From assembly GCA_964565645.1 (NCBI GenBank), contig CAZMFQ010000002.1, positions 1 to 64,000 on the forward strand: a DNA stretch of 64,000 bases, written 5' to 3'. Position 1 is the stretch's first letter. The number at the start of each line of letters is the position of its first letter. Under the pieces are notes generated by a model, which saw only the letters and a program-made list of their open reading frames with translations, had not been told where the DNA came from and did not search any database. This document shows positions 25,148 through 34,299 of the stretch, piece by piece. The stretch is from JAHIQC01 sp964565645. GTDB lineage: Bacteria > Actinomycetota > Coriobacteriia > Anaerosomatales > JAHIQC01. The position numbers and the translations under genes are program-made.

Positions 25148-25981
25148 ATGGCCGACTACCTCATCATAGGTTGCACCGTCGCGATCTTCGCCGTGGCGAC
25201 ACTCGCGCTCTGGCGCCTTGCCGGGCCCGCGCGGACCACCACGAGTCGGATACTGCGAGCTGCGCTCGCCGTGCTCCTCGGCACACTACTGGCCCTCGGC
25301 CTCACGTACACTGTCTCGCGCTCGCGATCGTTCCAGCTCGCGGGTCGCCTCGTCCAGCGCGTCGAGACACAGGACAAGATCGTCGCACTGACCTTCGACG
25401 ATGGGCCGACACCCGAGTACACCGATGAGATCCTGGGCATTCTCGCCAGCAAGGACGTCCGGGCCTCCTTCTACTTCACAGGGGCGGAGTCGGAACAGAA
25501 CCCGCAGGCTCTGAGGGCGGTCATCGAAGCCGGCCACGAACTCGGAAACCACACGTTCACCCACCGACGCATGCTCTTTGCACCGGGTTCGTCGATCGCT
25601 GAGGAACTGGAGCGCACCGACGCGGTGTTCCGCGCGGCCGGCTACGAGGGACCGACAACCTTCAGGCCTCCCGGCTGCAAACGTCTGCTCACAGCACCTT
25701 TGTACCTGGCGGGCCACGAACGTACCACGGTGACCTGGGACCTCGAGCCCGACTCGATAGCCTCGATCGCCGAGGATCCCGACGAGTTGACACGCTACGT
25801 CGCAGACAACGTGACGCCGGGGTCGATCGTGCTCATGCACGTCATGTATGACGCGAGAGAGCCTTCACGCGAGGCGCTGCCTGAGATCATCGACACGCTT
25901 GCGGCAGACGGCTACCGGTTCGTGACCGTCTCGGAGATGATCGCTGAGTCCGAGCACACCGGAGCGGCGAGCAGTCGATAG
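25148..25981 (+). CDS. Polysaccharide deacetylase (NodB-type), membrane-anchored
   Basis: Carbohydrate esterase family 4 enzyme of 277 residues, expected to remove acetyl groups from peptidoglycan or another cell-surface glycan. Two hydrophobic segments lie near the N-terminus (residues ~3-20 and ~40-57). The NodB domain holds motif 1 ALTFDDGPTPEYT (catalytic base and metal Asp), motif 2 LGNHTFTHRRM (metal His pair), motif 3 FRPPGCKR and a late ...IVLMHVMYD motif. The residues needed for catalysis look intact. Confidence 0.92.
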   Translation: MADYLIIGCTVAIFAVATLALWRLAGPARTTTSRILRAALAVLLGTLLALGLTYTVSRSRSFQLAGRLVQRVETQDKIVALTFDDGPTPEYTDEILGILASKDVRASFYFTGAESEQNPQALRAVIEAGHELGNHTFTHRRMLFAPGSSIAEELERTDAVFRAAGYEGPTTFRPPGCKRLLTAPLYLAGHERTTVTWDLEPDSIASIAEDPDELTRYVADNVTPGSIVLMHVMYDAREPSREALPEIIDTLAADGYRFVTVSEMIAESEHTGAASSR

Positions 25982-26009
25982 GCGGCGATCCGGGCCCATA
26001 GTCGAGGAC

Positions 26010-26915
26010 CTACTCCGGCGCGTCGAGCTTCTCGTTGAGCTCGTTGACGGCGGCCTCGAGGTCCTCGGCGGTCCGCATGGTGGTGGCCGTCGGGACGCTC
26101 GTGGTGACGAAGTGCTGAGCGTACGGGAAGCACGCGGCCTCGAACGGCACCGGGTCGAGCATCCCGCCGCCGAACGTGTTCGTACACAGCGAGATGTCCT
26201 CGATCGGCAGCTTGAGCGCGCGGCCCATCTCGCCCGGGTCGAACACGAGGCTGAACGGCTTGGTGCACTGCTGCAGCTCGCCGCCGTAGTCGACCGAGAG
26301 GTTGCCCTCGACCCACAGGCGCTGGTCGAGCTCGGTCATCTCACCGTTCTCAAGCCCCGCCACGAGCACGAGACTGTTCTCGGTCCGCGCGCTCTTGACG
26401 TCCACGATGACCTCACCGCGATACGAGGTCGTGACGACCGAGTGTGACGTGCTCGGGCCCACGAATCCCTGGCTCGGATCGTAGCTGTGGGTGTTGCTCT
26501 CGTACTCGGAGATGACCCAGGACAGCAGGCCGGTCTTGCAGTTCTGGGCGATGATGTAGAACTCGACGCGGCTTCCCCAGAACACGCTCGTGTGCACGTT
26601 GAACGCGCTCACGATCGCGCACGGACGCTGAGGCGTGCCGTCGAACATCGACGAGGGGTACAGGCTGTAGTTCGGGGGAAGCAGCTCCTCGGCGGCCTTC
26701 GCATCGACGATCTCGAACGCCAGGAACACCGCGTAGGGCTCGACCACGAAACTCATGTAGGGGTTGGTACGCGCTCCCCGCTCGACGATGTAGCGCTGGA
26801 GGCGCAGCGGAAGCTTGCGGAGCAGTGCGCCGCCCTGCGTGGTGGCCGCCACGCGCTCGGGCACGACGAGCTTCTCGGTCGTTCTGATGTAGCGGCGAAG
26901 GTCGCCTATCCGCAT
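26010..26915 (-). CDS. Conserved protein of unknown function, possibly acetoacetate-decarboxylase-like fold
   Basis: A 301-residue soluble protein without signal peptide or membrane segments. The stretch VVEPYAVFLAFEIVDAKAAEELLPPNYSL-type pattern followed by HTSVFWGSRVEFYIIAQN resembles proteins of the acetoacetate decarboxylase/DUF2071 fold, but I see no clear catalytic Lys motif, so this is only a fold suggestion. AAGGAGACCAC lies just before the ATG at 26913-26915. It has no obvious operon partner; the RCC1/CWB2 gene upstream is on the same strand. Confidence 0.7.
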   Translation of the reverse strand: MRIGDLRRYIRTTEKLVVPERVAATTQGGALLRKLPLRLQRYIVERGARTNPYMSFVVEPYAVFLAFEIVDAKAAEELLPPNYSLYPSSMFDGTPQRPCAIVSAFNVHTSVFWGSRVEFYIIAQNCKTGLLSWVISEYESNTHSYDPSQGFVGPSTSHSVVTTSYRGEVIVDVKSARTENSLVLVAGLENGEMTELDQRLWVEGNLSVDYGGELQQCTKPFSLVFDPGEMGRALKLPIEDISLCTNTFGGGMLDPVPFEAACFPYAQHFVTTSVPTATTMRTAEDLEAAVNELNEKLDAPE

Positions 26916-26957
26916 GTGGTCTCCTTGTGAGGTCGTGTGCGGCGGACCCTTCGCGCC

Positions 26958-29900
26958 CTACAAGCCCGCCGCCGTCTTCACCGCGGTCTCCACGGAGGGA
27001 CTGACGGCCGAGGTGCCACCGATGATGAACACCGATTGTATGTCACTCGCGTTTGCTTCGAGAACCGCCTTGACCTCCGGCGCGAGCTTGTCCGAGGGCG
27101 TCAGCAACATGACGGTGCCGAGACGACCGAGCATCGCGCCTCCGGAGAGACCGTCGGGGAAGTTGGTGCCGGTCGCGACACCGACGCCGTTCCAGGTGAG
27201 TCCCGACGCAACTCCGTGCTTCGCGATCTCGACGCCGGTCGCGTAGCGGCTCGTACCAGAGACACGATCGACATGCGCGTCGCCGAGGGCGCCGTTGAGA
27301 GCAGTCTCGACCGACGCGCTGACCGCGGACGTACCGCCCAGGATGAAGACGTCGGTCACTGCGGCGGGATGCGAGACCGATCCGGTTCTCGGATCGGCGA
27401 GGAGCACCGGACGGATCTTCGCCGCTGCCACAGGGCTTACCGCGAGAGCATCAGGGAAGTTGGCGCCTGTGGCCACGTATGCGACACCGTCGTACCCGGC
27501 TCCTGCGAGTCGGATGACCTCATCGGCCACCTTGCGCGCGGTCTCGTAGCGGGAGGTGCCGTCCAGACGATCCACGTTGGATGCGCCCAGGTCGTCATTG
27601 AGGGCCTGTTCCACGGTGGTGCCCACAGCAGCCGTGCCGCCGAGGATGTAGACCTTGGTCGCACCGAGGCGAGCGATCTCGGCGACCACATCGGTGGGCA
27701 ATGCATCCCTGCCGGTAAGGAGGAGCGGTCCGCCTGCTGCACCCGCCAGCGCCGAGCCTCCGAGAGCGTCGGGCCAGTTGGCACCCGTTGCGAGCACGAC
27801 CGTCCCTGCTCCGTCGGGGTATGCCTGCTTGGAGGCCTTGATGGCGGTCTCATAGCGGTTCGGGCCCGAGACGCGCGTGGCTCCGAGGGGCAGGTCGACC
27901 ACCTCGTTCACGGTTATCGTCACCGTCCCGAGGTTCGAGAGCGCCTTGCCGTCGTTGGCGTAGTAGGTGAACGTGTCGGTGCCGCTCCAGTCGGCGTCGG
28001 GGGTGTAGACCACCTCGCCGGAGCCCTGGAGCTCGGCTGTTCCGTTGGCGGGTTCGTCCACGATCGCCAGGGTGAGGGTGTCCCCGTCGGCGTCGGTGTC
28101 GTTCGACAGCGGATAGATGCTGACAACGCTGTCCTCATCGCATGTCGCATCGTCGTCGACGGCGACCGGCGCTGAGTTCTCCACGTAGTCCAGCGTGACG
28201 CTCTTGAGTTCGGGCGAAAGCACGCCTTGCGTCTCGAGTCGCACGACGATGTCGAGGTACTCGGCGTCCTCCATCACGCCAAGATCCGTGCGAGCCGAGG
28301 AATCGGTCACCGCACGCCCGAGATAGTTGCCCGTCCCTGTCGACCAGTCGATGGGATCCCCGTCGTATCCGAGAGGCTCGGACCAGGTCGTACCGTCATC
28401 GGATGTCCGTACGGCGAACTTGACCGCCTCGAACGGCAGCAGGTTCGCGGTAGACGCTGTCAGGGTGGTCCAGCGCGACGAAGCGCTGGGCGCCTGGGCG
28501 CGCAGACCGACTGCGGTCTCGGTTCCGCCGATGGAGCCCACCCGGGTGATGGCGGGGGTGAGCGAGGCCCAGGTGGAGGTCTCAGTCTGGCCCCAGGCAT
28601 TGGAGCCAGTCGCGACGACCGTACCATCGCTCTTGAGCCCCACGGTATGGAACACGCCGCCCGCTACCGCGACGATATCGCTCCAGCCGGAAACGTCGGT
28701 CTGCCCGTCGCTGTTGTAGCCGAGGGCCATGACGGTGCCATCGGCCTTGACCGCAACGGTATGCATGCTGGCTGCGTCGACCGACACCACGTTGCTCCAG
28801 CCGGAAAGCATCAACTCGCCGTAGTCGTTGGCCCCCGTGGTCAGCACCGTGCCGTCATTCTTGACGCCGACACTGTCGTATCCGCTTGCACTGATCGACA
28901 CGACGTCGGTCCACCCTGAGACATCGCACTCACCCGACGTGTTCTGCCCGACCGCAATGACAGTCCCGTCGCTCTTGAGGCCCAGCGTATGTAGATCGCC
29001 GGCGGCAACCGCGACTACGTCGGCCCAGGCGGTGAAATCGAGCTGACCGACACCATTGCTCCCCGCACCGACCACGGTGCCGTCGGACTTGAGCCCTACG
29101 GTATGAGCTCCGCCAACCGCGATCGCCGATATCCCGGTCCAGCCGGAGACATCGAGCATCCCTGAGGAGTTGTCGCCCACCGCCGTGACAGTGCCGTCGT
29201 CAACGAGCCCGACCGTACAGTAGTCTTCGGCGTCGATCGCCACGATGCCGGCCCATGCAGAAGTGTTGCATTGACCTTGGCCGTTGTGCCCTGTCGCTAC
29301 GACGCGTCCATCCGAACGCAGAGCTGCGGTATGGTAGCCGCCGGCTGCCACGTCCACGATGTCGCTCCAAGCCTGAGTGTTACGTTGACCAAGAGTGTTG
29401 TTACCAACGGAGCGAACGCTCCCCGTGAAGTCGATCCCGACCGTATGGACGCCTCCGGCGGCTATCGCCTGGATGTGGTCCATGGAGGTCACAGCGGTCC
29501 TACCGTCGCCGGTATCGTCACCAACCGCGACCAGTGTGCCGTCGGACTTGAGGCCGACCGTGTGCAAGTAGCTCGTGGATACGGCGGTGATGTCCGTCCA
29601 GCCGGAGACGTCGCACTCTCCGTAGGTGTTGCTGCCCACGGCGACCACCGTGCCATCGGATTTGAGGCCGACCGTATGCCCGCTGCCGGCGGCGATGGCG
29701 ACGATATCGGTCCAGCCTGAGAGATCGCCCCAGTACGATCCCGTCTGAACGACCGTACCGTCGGACCTGAGGCCCACCGTGTGCGTGTCCCCAGCGGCGA
29801 CAGCGACGATGTCGGTCCACCCCGAGACGTTGGACTGCCCGGTTCCGTTGTCATTCGATCCTGCGGCGACGACGGTCCCGTCGGACTTGAGGCCGACCGC

Positions 29901-30419
29901 GTGGTGGAAACCGGCCGCCACTGCGACGACGTCGGTCCAGCCGGAGACGTTGAGCTGCCCCCACGAGTTGTAGCCGACCGCAACGGCGGTGCCCGAGGAG
30001 GTCAGGCCGTAGGTGTTGTAGTAGCCGCAAGTGATCGTGGCGATGTCGCTCCAGCCGGAGACGTTGAGCTGCCCGAAATCGTTCTGGCCGACAGCGACCA
30101 CCGATCCGTCGGTCGACAGAGCGGCCGTGTGCGCGTATCCGGCTGCCACGGCCTTCACAGGCCCGGGGAGCATGACGCTGCCGGGAGCACGGTCGAGGGA
30201 AACTCCGGTGACCGTCGTGGTCCCGCCAGCCGCAGAGGCGTTGTCGCGGAAGTCGTCCTGTGAGTCCCACACGATCTGGCCACCGCTGGGAGCAGCTCCT
30301 GCGAGACCGACCGGCACGAGCATCGAGAACACCAGTACGCACGCCAGGAGCGTGCGCATGATCCTCGGCGTTCGCGGTGCGACACCCGTGCGCGGTGAAG
30401 CAAGCAGTGGACCCCTCAT
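26958..30419 (-). CDS. Secreted RCC1-repeat protein with three CWB2 cell-wall-binding repeats
   Basis: Surface protein of about 1,153 residues. A signal peptide (LLACVLVFSMLVPVGLAGA) is followed by some 14 RCC1/BLIP-II-like repeats of ~40 residues (VGLKSDGTVVAVG-N-x-GQ pattern) that should fold as a beta-propeller. A discoidin-like or linker part and a cadherin-like tandem-95 unit (SNDTDADGDTLTLAIVD) follow. The end has three CWB2 repeats (RVSGPNRYETA, RLDGTSRYETA, RVSGTSRYATG), which attach proteins to anionic wall polymers. The ATG at 30417-30419 is preferred for its upstream purine run; 30357-30359 is an alternative that leaves a standard signal peptide. The ligand is unknown. Confidence 0.9.
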   Translation of the reverse strand: MRGPLLASPRTGVAPRTPRIMRTLLACVLVFSMLVPVGLAGAAPSGGQIVWDSQDDFRDNASAAGGTTTVTGVSLDRAPGSVMLPGPVKAVAAGYAHTAALSTDGSVVAVGQNDFGQLNVSGWSDIATITCGYYNTYGLTSSGTAVAVGYNSWGQLNVSGWTDVVAVAAGFHHAVGLKSDGTVVAAGSNDNGTGQSNVSGWTDIVAVAAGDTHTVGLRSDGTVVQTGSYWGDLSGWTDIVAIAAGSGHTVGLKSDGTVVAVGSNTYGECDVSGWTDITAVSTSYLHTVGLKSDGTLVAVGDDTGDGRTAVTSMDHIQAIAAGGVHTVGIDFTGSVRSVGNNTLGQRNTQAWSDIVDVAAGGYHTAALRSDGRVVATGHNGQGQCNTSAWAGIVAIDAEDYCTVGLVDDGTVTAVGDNSSGMLDVSGWTGISAIAVGGAHTVGLKSDGTVVGAGSNGVGQLDFTAWADVVAVAAGDLHTLGLKSDGTVIAVGQNTSGECDVSGWTDVVSISASGYDSVGVKNDGTVLTTGANDYGELMLSGWSNVVSVDAASMHTVAVKADGTVMALGYNSDGQTDVSGWSDIVAVAGGVFHTVGLKSDGTVVATGSNAWGQTETSTWASLTPAITRVGSIGGTETAVGLRAQAPSASSRWTTLTASTANLLPFEAVKFAVRTSDDGTTWSEPLGYDGDPIDWSTGTGNYLGRAVTDSSARTDLGVMEDAEYLDIVVRLETQGVLSPELKSVTLDYVENSAPVAVDDDATCDEDSVVSIYPLSNDTDADGDTLTLAIVDEPANGTAELQGSGEVVYTPDADWSGTDTFTYYANDGKALSNLGTVTITVNEVVDLPLGATRVSGPNRYETAIKASKQAYPDGAGTVVLATGANWPDALGGSALAGAAGGPLLLTGRDALPTDVVAEIARLGATKVYILGGTAAVGTTVEQALNDDLGASNVDRLDGTSRYETARKVADEVIRLAGAGYDGVAYVATGANFPDALAVSPVAAAKIRPVLLADPRTGSVSHPAAVTDVFILGGTSAVSASVETALNGALGDAHVDRVSGTSRYATGVEIAKHGVASGLTWNGVGVATGTNFPDGLSGGAMLGRLGTVMLLTPSDKLAPEVKAVLEANASDIQSVFIIGGTSAVSPSVETAVKTAAGL
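27930..30150 (-). repeat. Coding repeats of the RCC1 propeller region
   Basis: From about 28560 to 30150 a ~120-bp unit recurs, with the plus-strand text accgt(g/a)ccgtcgga(c/t)ttgaggcc in most copies. It reflects the RCC1 repeats of the surface protein and not a non-coding element. Units differ enough that they are not recent copies. Confidence 0.7.
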
Positions 30420-30566
30420 CGTCGACCCCCGTCTCCGAACAACATGAGCGGCCGACCACGCGATCGACCGCAACCCTCCTACCCCAACCTAGAGCATATG
30501 GTAGAGGTGTGTCGATAGCACGAGCAGGGAAGCGCGAAGCGGGCCGAACCGGAGGCCCCGATGAGA

Positions 30567-31181
30567 CTACCGGTCGGAGATCGCAAGTTCGATCGCGAGC
30601 CCCGCGAACGCGACAGCGAAGGAGCGTTGGAGCCAGCGCAGTGCCTTCGGCGTGACGCCGACGAGCGCGCGCGTGCCGGCCGCCACCAACGCGTAGAGGC
30701 AGAACACGACGAACGTCATCGCCATGAAGACCGCGCTCAACACGGCCATCTGCGGAAGCGCGGAGCCGGCGTCGGGGTCGATGAAGTGCGGCAGGAAGGC
30801 CAGGAAGAAGATGGTGAGTTTGGGATTGAGCAGGTTGAGCACGATCGCGCGACCGGTGATCGCGAACGCTCCTTGGGGATCGCGGTCGCGCTCTATCGTG
30901 AGCGTGCCGGTGTCCTTCCACATCTGCCAGCCCAGGTACAGCAGGTAGGCCGCCCCCGCCAGCTTCACCACCGTGAAGACCTGGGCACCCATGTTCATGA
31001 TCGCCGAGAGCCCGAGCGCGCTTGCGACAAGATGCGGGACGATGCCCATCGTGCACCCGAATGCGGCGGCGATACCGGCCCGCCAGTCGCGGGTGATGCC
31101 CGTCGAGATGGTGTAGAGCGCACCGGTGCCGGGCACGAGCACTACGACAAGAGATGTGAGCAGGAATTGGGTGGACAGCAC
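30567..31181 (-). CDS. LysE/RhtB family amino-acid exporter
   Basis: Membrane exporter of 204 residues with about six hydrophobic segments. The N-terminal family pattern VLVPGTGALYTISTGITRDWRAGIAAA-like (P-G-P-type loop, here VPGTGALY) and the middle GAAYLLYLGWQMWKD identify it. The substrate cannot be read; the family exports amino acids, homoserine lactones or similar small molecules. Confidence 0.9.
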   Translation of the reverse strand: MLSTQFLLTSLVVVLVPGTGALYTISTGITRDWRAGIAAAFGCTMGIVPHLVASALGLSAIMNMGAQVFTVVKLAGAAYLLYLGWQMWKDTGTLTIERDRDPQGAFAITGRAIVLNLLNPKLTIFFLAFLPHFIDPDAGSALPQMAVLSAVFMAMTFVVFCLYALVAAGTRALVGVTPKALRWLQRSFAVAFAGLAIELAISDR

Positions 31182-31292
31182 TCCGGACCTCCGAATCGGC
31201 GACGGGGTCTATGATACCTGCAAAGTCGCGCCGCGCCTGAGGTGTGTCTGCCGAAGCGGTGCTCCACAGAGACCGCCACGAGATGAGGCCCC

Positions 31293-32006
31293 ATGTCAGT
31301 CGACTTCGATACGGTGATGAGCGAGCTTGAGTCGCTCGGCACCGCACACACCAAGAAGAACTACCTGTCCCGCGGCGTCCGCGAGCCCGTCTTTGGCGTT
31401 GCGACCGGCGCGATGAAACCCCTCAAGAAGTCGATCGGGGTGGACCAGTCGCTCGCCGACCGGCTCTGGGACACCGGCACCTACGACGCGATGTACCTCG
31501 CCGGGATGATCGCGGATGTTCGCACGATGACCCGCGTCGACTTCGAGCGCTGGATCGGGAGTTCGTACTCCTCGATGATCTCGGACCACATCGTCGCCGT
31601 CACGCTCGCGGAGTCCCACCTCGCACAGGACCTCGCGACCGAGTGGATCCACAGTGCCGAGGAGAACCGCGCATCCGCTGGCTGGTCATGCTACGAGTGG
31701 CTCCTGGGCTGGCGGCCCGACGCGTACTTCGATCCGGCGCACCTCACGGAGCTCTTGGAGCTAGCAGCATCGAGCATCCATACGGCGACCCCTCGCGTGA
31801 AGCGTGCGATCAACGGGTTCGTTGTCGCCGTGGGTGTCTCTTACGCGCCGCTGCATGAGACCGCGCTGCGCACCGCCGAGGAGATCGGCGCGGTCGAAGT
31901 CGTCTCAGGCGGCGAGACGAAGATACTCGCCAGCGCTGCGGAGCAGATCCTCAAGGCCGCCGAGAAGGGTCGCATCGGATTCAAGCGCAGAGCCGTGCGC
32001 TGCTGA
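31293..32006 (+). CDS. DNA alkylation repair enzyme (AlkD/AlkC-like HEAT protein)
   Basis: A 237-residue all-helical protein of the DNA alkylation repair family, which removes alkylated bases such as N3- or N7-alkylpurines. The pattern of helical HEAT-like repeats with LAGMIADVRTMTR, SSYSSMISDHIVAVTLAESHLA, GWSCYEWLLGWRPD and RVKRAINGFVVAVG fits the family. It is read away from lysE and toward a lipoprotein gene, with no partner on the same strand. Confidence 0.85.
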   Translation: MSVDFDTVMSELESLGTAHTKKNYLSRGVREPVFGVATGAMKPLKKSIGVDQSLADRLWDTGTYDAMYLAGMIADVRTMTRVDFERWIGSSYSSMISDHIVAVTLAESHLAQDLATEWIHSAEENRASAGWSCYEWLLGWRPDAYFDPAHLTELLELAASSIHTATPRVKRAINGFVVAVGVSYAPLHETALRTAEEIGAVEVVSGGETKILASAAEQILKAAEKGRIGFKRRAVRC

Positions 32007-32028
32007 AGAGGTAGCGCGGAGCAATCGC

Positions 32029-32718
32029 CTAGTCGACGTTGCCCATGTCGAAAGTCGCCTGAGCGAGCCCGACTAGAACACCATCCGCGTCGAACAGGTA
32101 GAAGGTGTACCGATCGTCGCTCTCACGAACGAGACTGGTCTTGAAGGCGCCGGTGTCGTCGAACTGCCAACGCGAAGCAAGATCGCTGGACTCGAGTTGA
32201 CCGCCCAGGACCCGCTCCACATCCCCACGCGTCGTAGTGCCGAGCGAGAATCCGTCGATGACAACAGGCGAGCCCCCTTCACCGTCGTAGCGAAGCACGC
32301 TCGCACTGACGTCCGCCTCGAAATCCGGGGTCTGATCGCTGTAGTCGCCGTTCAGGACCGAGTAGGTGTACGCGTTCGAGATGCTCCACCTGAACCACTG
32401 CCCCCAAGGGCTCGGGTCCTTCTCCAAATCCGGCAGGTCGACCTGGGTCGGGTCGCCCAATGCCGTCACGACGGTGGAGACATCCGTGGGAAGCGCGACC
32501 CCCATGAGCCAGCCATCGCGGGAGAGTTCTGGGACGTGCTGGCTCTCCGATACTGGTGTCGCCTGCGAAGCGTCGACGGATGATTGCGAGGGCTCCGCTT
32601 GTGACGCCTCGGTCGCACTTTCGCGCTTTGCGCCGGCTGTGCAGGCAACGGACGATGCAAGGAGCACCAGCGAGACAAGAACGATGAATCCGACGCGAAC
32701 TGAACGAGACAACTTCAA
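32029..32718 (-). CDS. Lipoprotein, unknown function
   Basis: A 229-residue exported protein. The N-terminus is a lipoprotein signal (VGFIVLVSLVLLASSVAC, lipobox SVAC). A Ser/Glu/Ala-rich linker follows to about residue 60, then a globular part with two similar motifs, GVALPTDVSTVVTALGDP and GFSLGTTTRGDVERVLG, that resemble SmpA/OmlA-type repeats. I cannot name the family with confidence. It converges with the alkylation repair gene, with 22 bp between the stops. Confidence 0.75.
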   Translation of the reverse strand: MKLSRSVRVGFIVLVSLVLLASSVACTAGAKRESATEASQAEPSQSSVDASQATPVSESQHVPELSRDGWLMGVALPTDVSTVVTALGDPTQVDLPDLEKDPSPWGQWFRWSISNAYTYSVLNGDYSDQTPDFEADVSASVLRYDGEGGSPVVIDGFSLGTTTRGDVERVLGGQLESSDLASRWQFDDTGAFKTSLVRESDDRYTFYLFDADGVLVGLAQATFDMGNVD

Positions 32719-32872
32719 GACCCCCTCCGGAAGCTGATCATATGGCAGACGCGGATGCCCCCCGCAGGCGTACGCGCATCAAGACTGACCATACCCACGT
32801 AGAGGAGGTCGAACGTGTCGGCTCGTCAACCATCCCTCAACCGAATCGCGACGCGAGACAGCAGGGTCGCCG

Positions 32873-33331
32873 CTAGCTGCCCGAGGGCGCGAGCGTGTCC
32901 CCCTGCCGTGCAAGGCCCGTCCGCGCTGCGATGAGATCCAGGAACCCGTCGCGGTCTGCGGGAGAGACCAAAGCCATGCCGCCACCATCGAGGCCGATCG
33001 CGAGGCGATCGAGCGACAGCGCCGGAGATGCGAGCGGGTTGTGCGATGGGTGCACCTCACGGATCAGGCCGAGAGCGACCCGGCGCCGAACGACGCCGAA
33101 GCGGATCGTGAGGTTCTCCGCGTCCACACCGTAGCGAACCGGTATCACGAGCAGCCCGTAGATCGCCACGACCACAGCGACACCGATACCGGTCGACATC
33201 AGCGCCTCGCGGCTCCCGCTGCGAACCGCCGACATCAACGCGGCAAGTTCGATGAACGGGAGTACGAGAAGGATGATCGCGAGCCACCAGTCGAGCTTCG
33301 ATTTGAACCAAACGCTGTCTGTCTGCGACAT
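32873..33331 (-). CDS. Bacterial PH-domain membrane protein
   Basis: A 152-residue protein with two transmembrane segments (residues ~13-33 and ~43-62) followed by a bacterial PH-like domain (VRYGVDAENLTIRFGVVRRRVALGLIREV pattern) and a C-terminal segment with SPADRDGFLDLIA. It resembles the YdbT/DUF1200-type PH proteins of unknown role at the membrane. The ATG at 33329-33331 is chosen for GGAG five bases upstream; a second ATG directly precedes it. Confidence 0.75.
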   Translation of the reverse strand: MSQTDSVWFKSKLDWWLAIILLVLPFIELAALMSAVRSGSREALMSTGIGVAVVVAIYGLLVIPVRYGVDAENLTIRFGVVRRRVALGLIREVHPSHNPLASPALSLDRLAIGLDGGGMALVSPADRDGFLDLIAARTGLARQGDTLAPSGS

Positions 33332-33401
33332 CATCACTCCGATCGACGAGATCCCGCAAAGACGATGGTATACCCTCATCTGCATGAAGCGGAACCAGCA
33401 C

Positions 33402-33908
33402 ATGACGGAGCTGCACACAAGGCAGATGCGTCCGACCGACCTCCCGTCCGTCGGCGCTCTGCTGGATCGCGCGCTCGGCTCCGGCTTCTGGAGCCTCGAC
33501 CTTGACGCGCCCGGTTCGCACCTCGTGGCTGTGCGCGACGATATCGTCGTCGGCGTCGTATCCGCGTCCATCGTCGATGGGCTAGCCGAGGAACCTTCGC
33601 TGCGAGGCCCCGTAGGACTCGTGCGCCTGGTGGCCGTCGATGAGGGCGCCCGCGGCCTTGGCGTCGCCACCAGGCTTGTCGCCGAGGCCGTCGAAGCGTG
33701 CCGGATGCGCGGCGTCTGCGAGTTCGCCGCCTTCGTCTGGGTTCACTCCCCCTCGGGTGAACGACCGTCAGCAGGCCTGCTCGAGCGACTGGGGTTCGAA
33801 CGCAGCCGAAGGCTCGAAGGCTTCTACGCGGCGCCGGGAACCCTCGCCTGTCCCGCGTGCGGTCGCGTCCCGTGCGAGTGCGCCGCCGACCTGTACGCCC
33901 TTGTTTGA
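33402..33908 (+). CDS. GNAT family N-acetyltransferase
   Basis: Acetyl-CoA-dependent acetyltransferase of about 168 residues. The acetyl-CoA motif is LVRLVAVDEGARGLGVATRLV (V..GARGLGVA holds the P-loop-like turn), and ERLGFERSRRLEGFY is motif B. The C-terminus adds a short Cys cluster, CPACGRVPCEC, that may bind zinc; this is not usual for GNAT enzymes. The start is uncertain between 33384 and 33402. The substrate is unknown. Confidence 0.8.
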   Translation: MTELHTRQMRPTDLPSVGALLDRALGSGFWSLDLDAPGSHLVAVRDDIVVGVVSASIVDGLAEEPSLRGPVGLVRLVAVDEGARGLGVATRLVAEAVEACRMRGVCEFAAFVWVHSPSGERPSAGLLERLGFERSRRLEGFYAAPGTLACPACGRVPCECAADLYALV

Positions 33909-33945
33909 CAAATACATCGTGCGGCGATATATCGTATGACGATAT
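33905..33945 (+). promoter_or_regulatory. Promoter overlapped by a PadR-type operator
   Basis: TTGACA (33905-33910) and TATATC (33928-33933) are 17 bases apart. The perfect inverted repeat ATATCGT-ATG-ACGATAT covers 33929-33945, across the -10. It lies 28 bp before the PadR gene, so autorepression is likely. Confidence 0.7.
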
Positions 33946-33972
33946 AGTTTCGCGCGACTCAAGGATCAGCGC

Positions 33973-34299
33973 ATGTCCCCAGAGCCACAGGGTCCACTCA
34001 CCGAGACCGTCTACTACGTGCTGCTCGCCCTGGACTCCCCTCTGCACGGATATGGAGTCATGCAACAGGTCGCCCAGATGTCCGGCGGTCGGGTCAATCT
34101 CGGTCCGGGAACCCTGTACGGCGCGCTCACGACCCTCGTCGAGAAGGACTGGATCTCCCCTGTCGGCAGCAACGCCGACACCCGCAAAAAGGAGTACGTC
34201 CTCACTGAGACCGGACGTGCGGTCCTGCGCACTGAGCTCACGCGACTGCAGGAGTTGCTTCGCAACGGCCGGTCGATCATCGAGAGGGACGCGAAATGA
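33973..34299 (+). CDS. PadR family transcriptional regulator
   Basis: A 108-residue winged-helix repressor. The family features TETVYYVLLALDSPLHGYGVMQQV, GRVNLGPGTLYGALTTLVEKDWI and a short C-terminal helix are complete. It overlaps the DUF2812 gene by 4 bp, the usual PadR-DUF2812 pairing, in which the regulator controls the membrane protein. An operator-like palindrome overlaps its promoter. Confidence 0.92.
   Translation: MSPEPQGPLTETVYYVLLALDSPLHGYGVMQQVAQMSGGRVNLGPGTLYGALTTLVEKDWISPVGSNADTRKKEYVLTETGRAVLRTELTRLQELLRNGRSIIERDAK

Noticed and set aside
26937..28175. A 412-codon plus-strand frame
   Set aside because: Antisense of the CWB2 part of the surface protein, where the repeats force an open mirror frame.
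28560..30150. Regularly spaced similar units that could suggest a CRISPR array
   Set aside because: Units are coding RCC1 repeats that vary along their whole length; there are no identical short repeats with unique spacers.
30161..31347. A long minus-strand frame across lysE and the start of the RCC1 protein
   Set aside because: It is a shifted frame of two genes with clear families.
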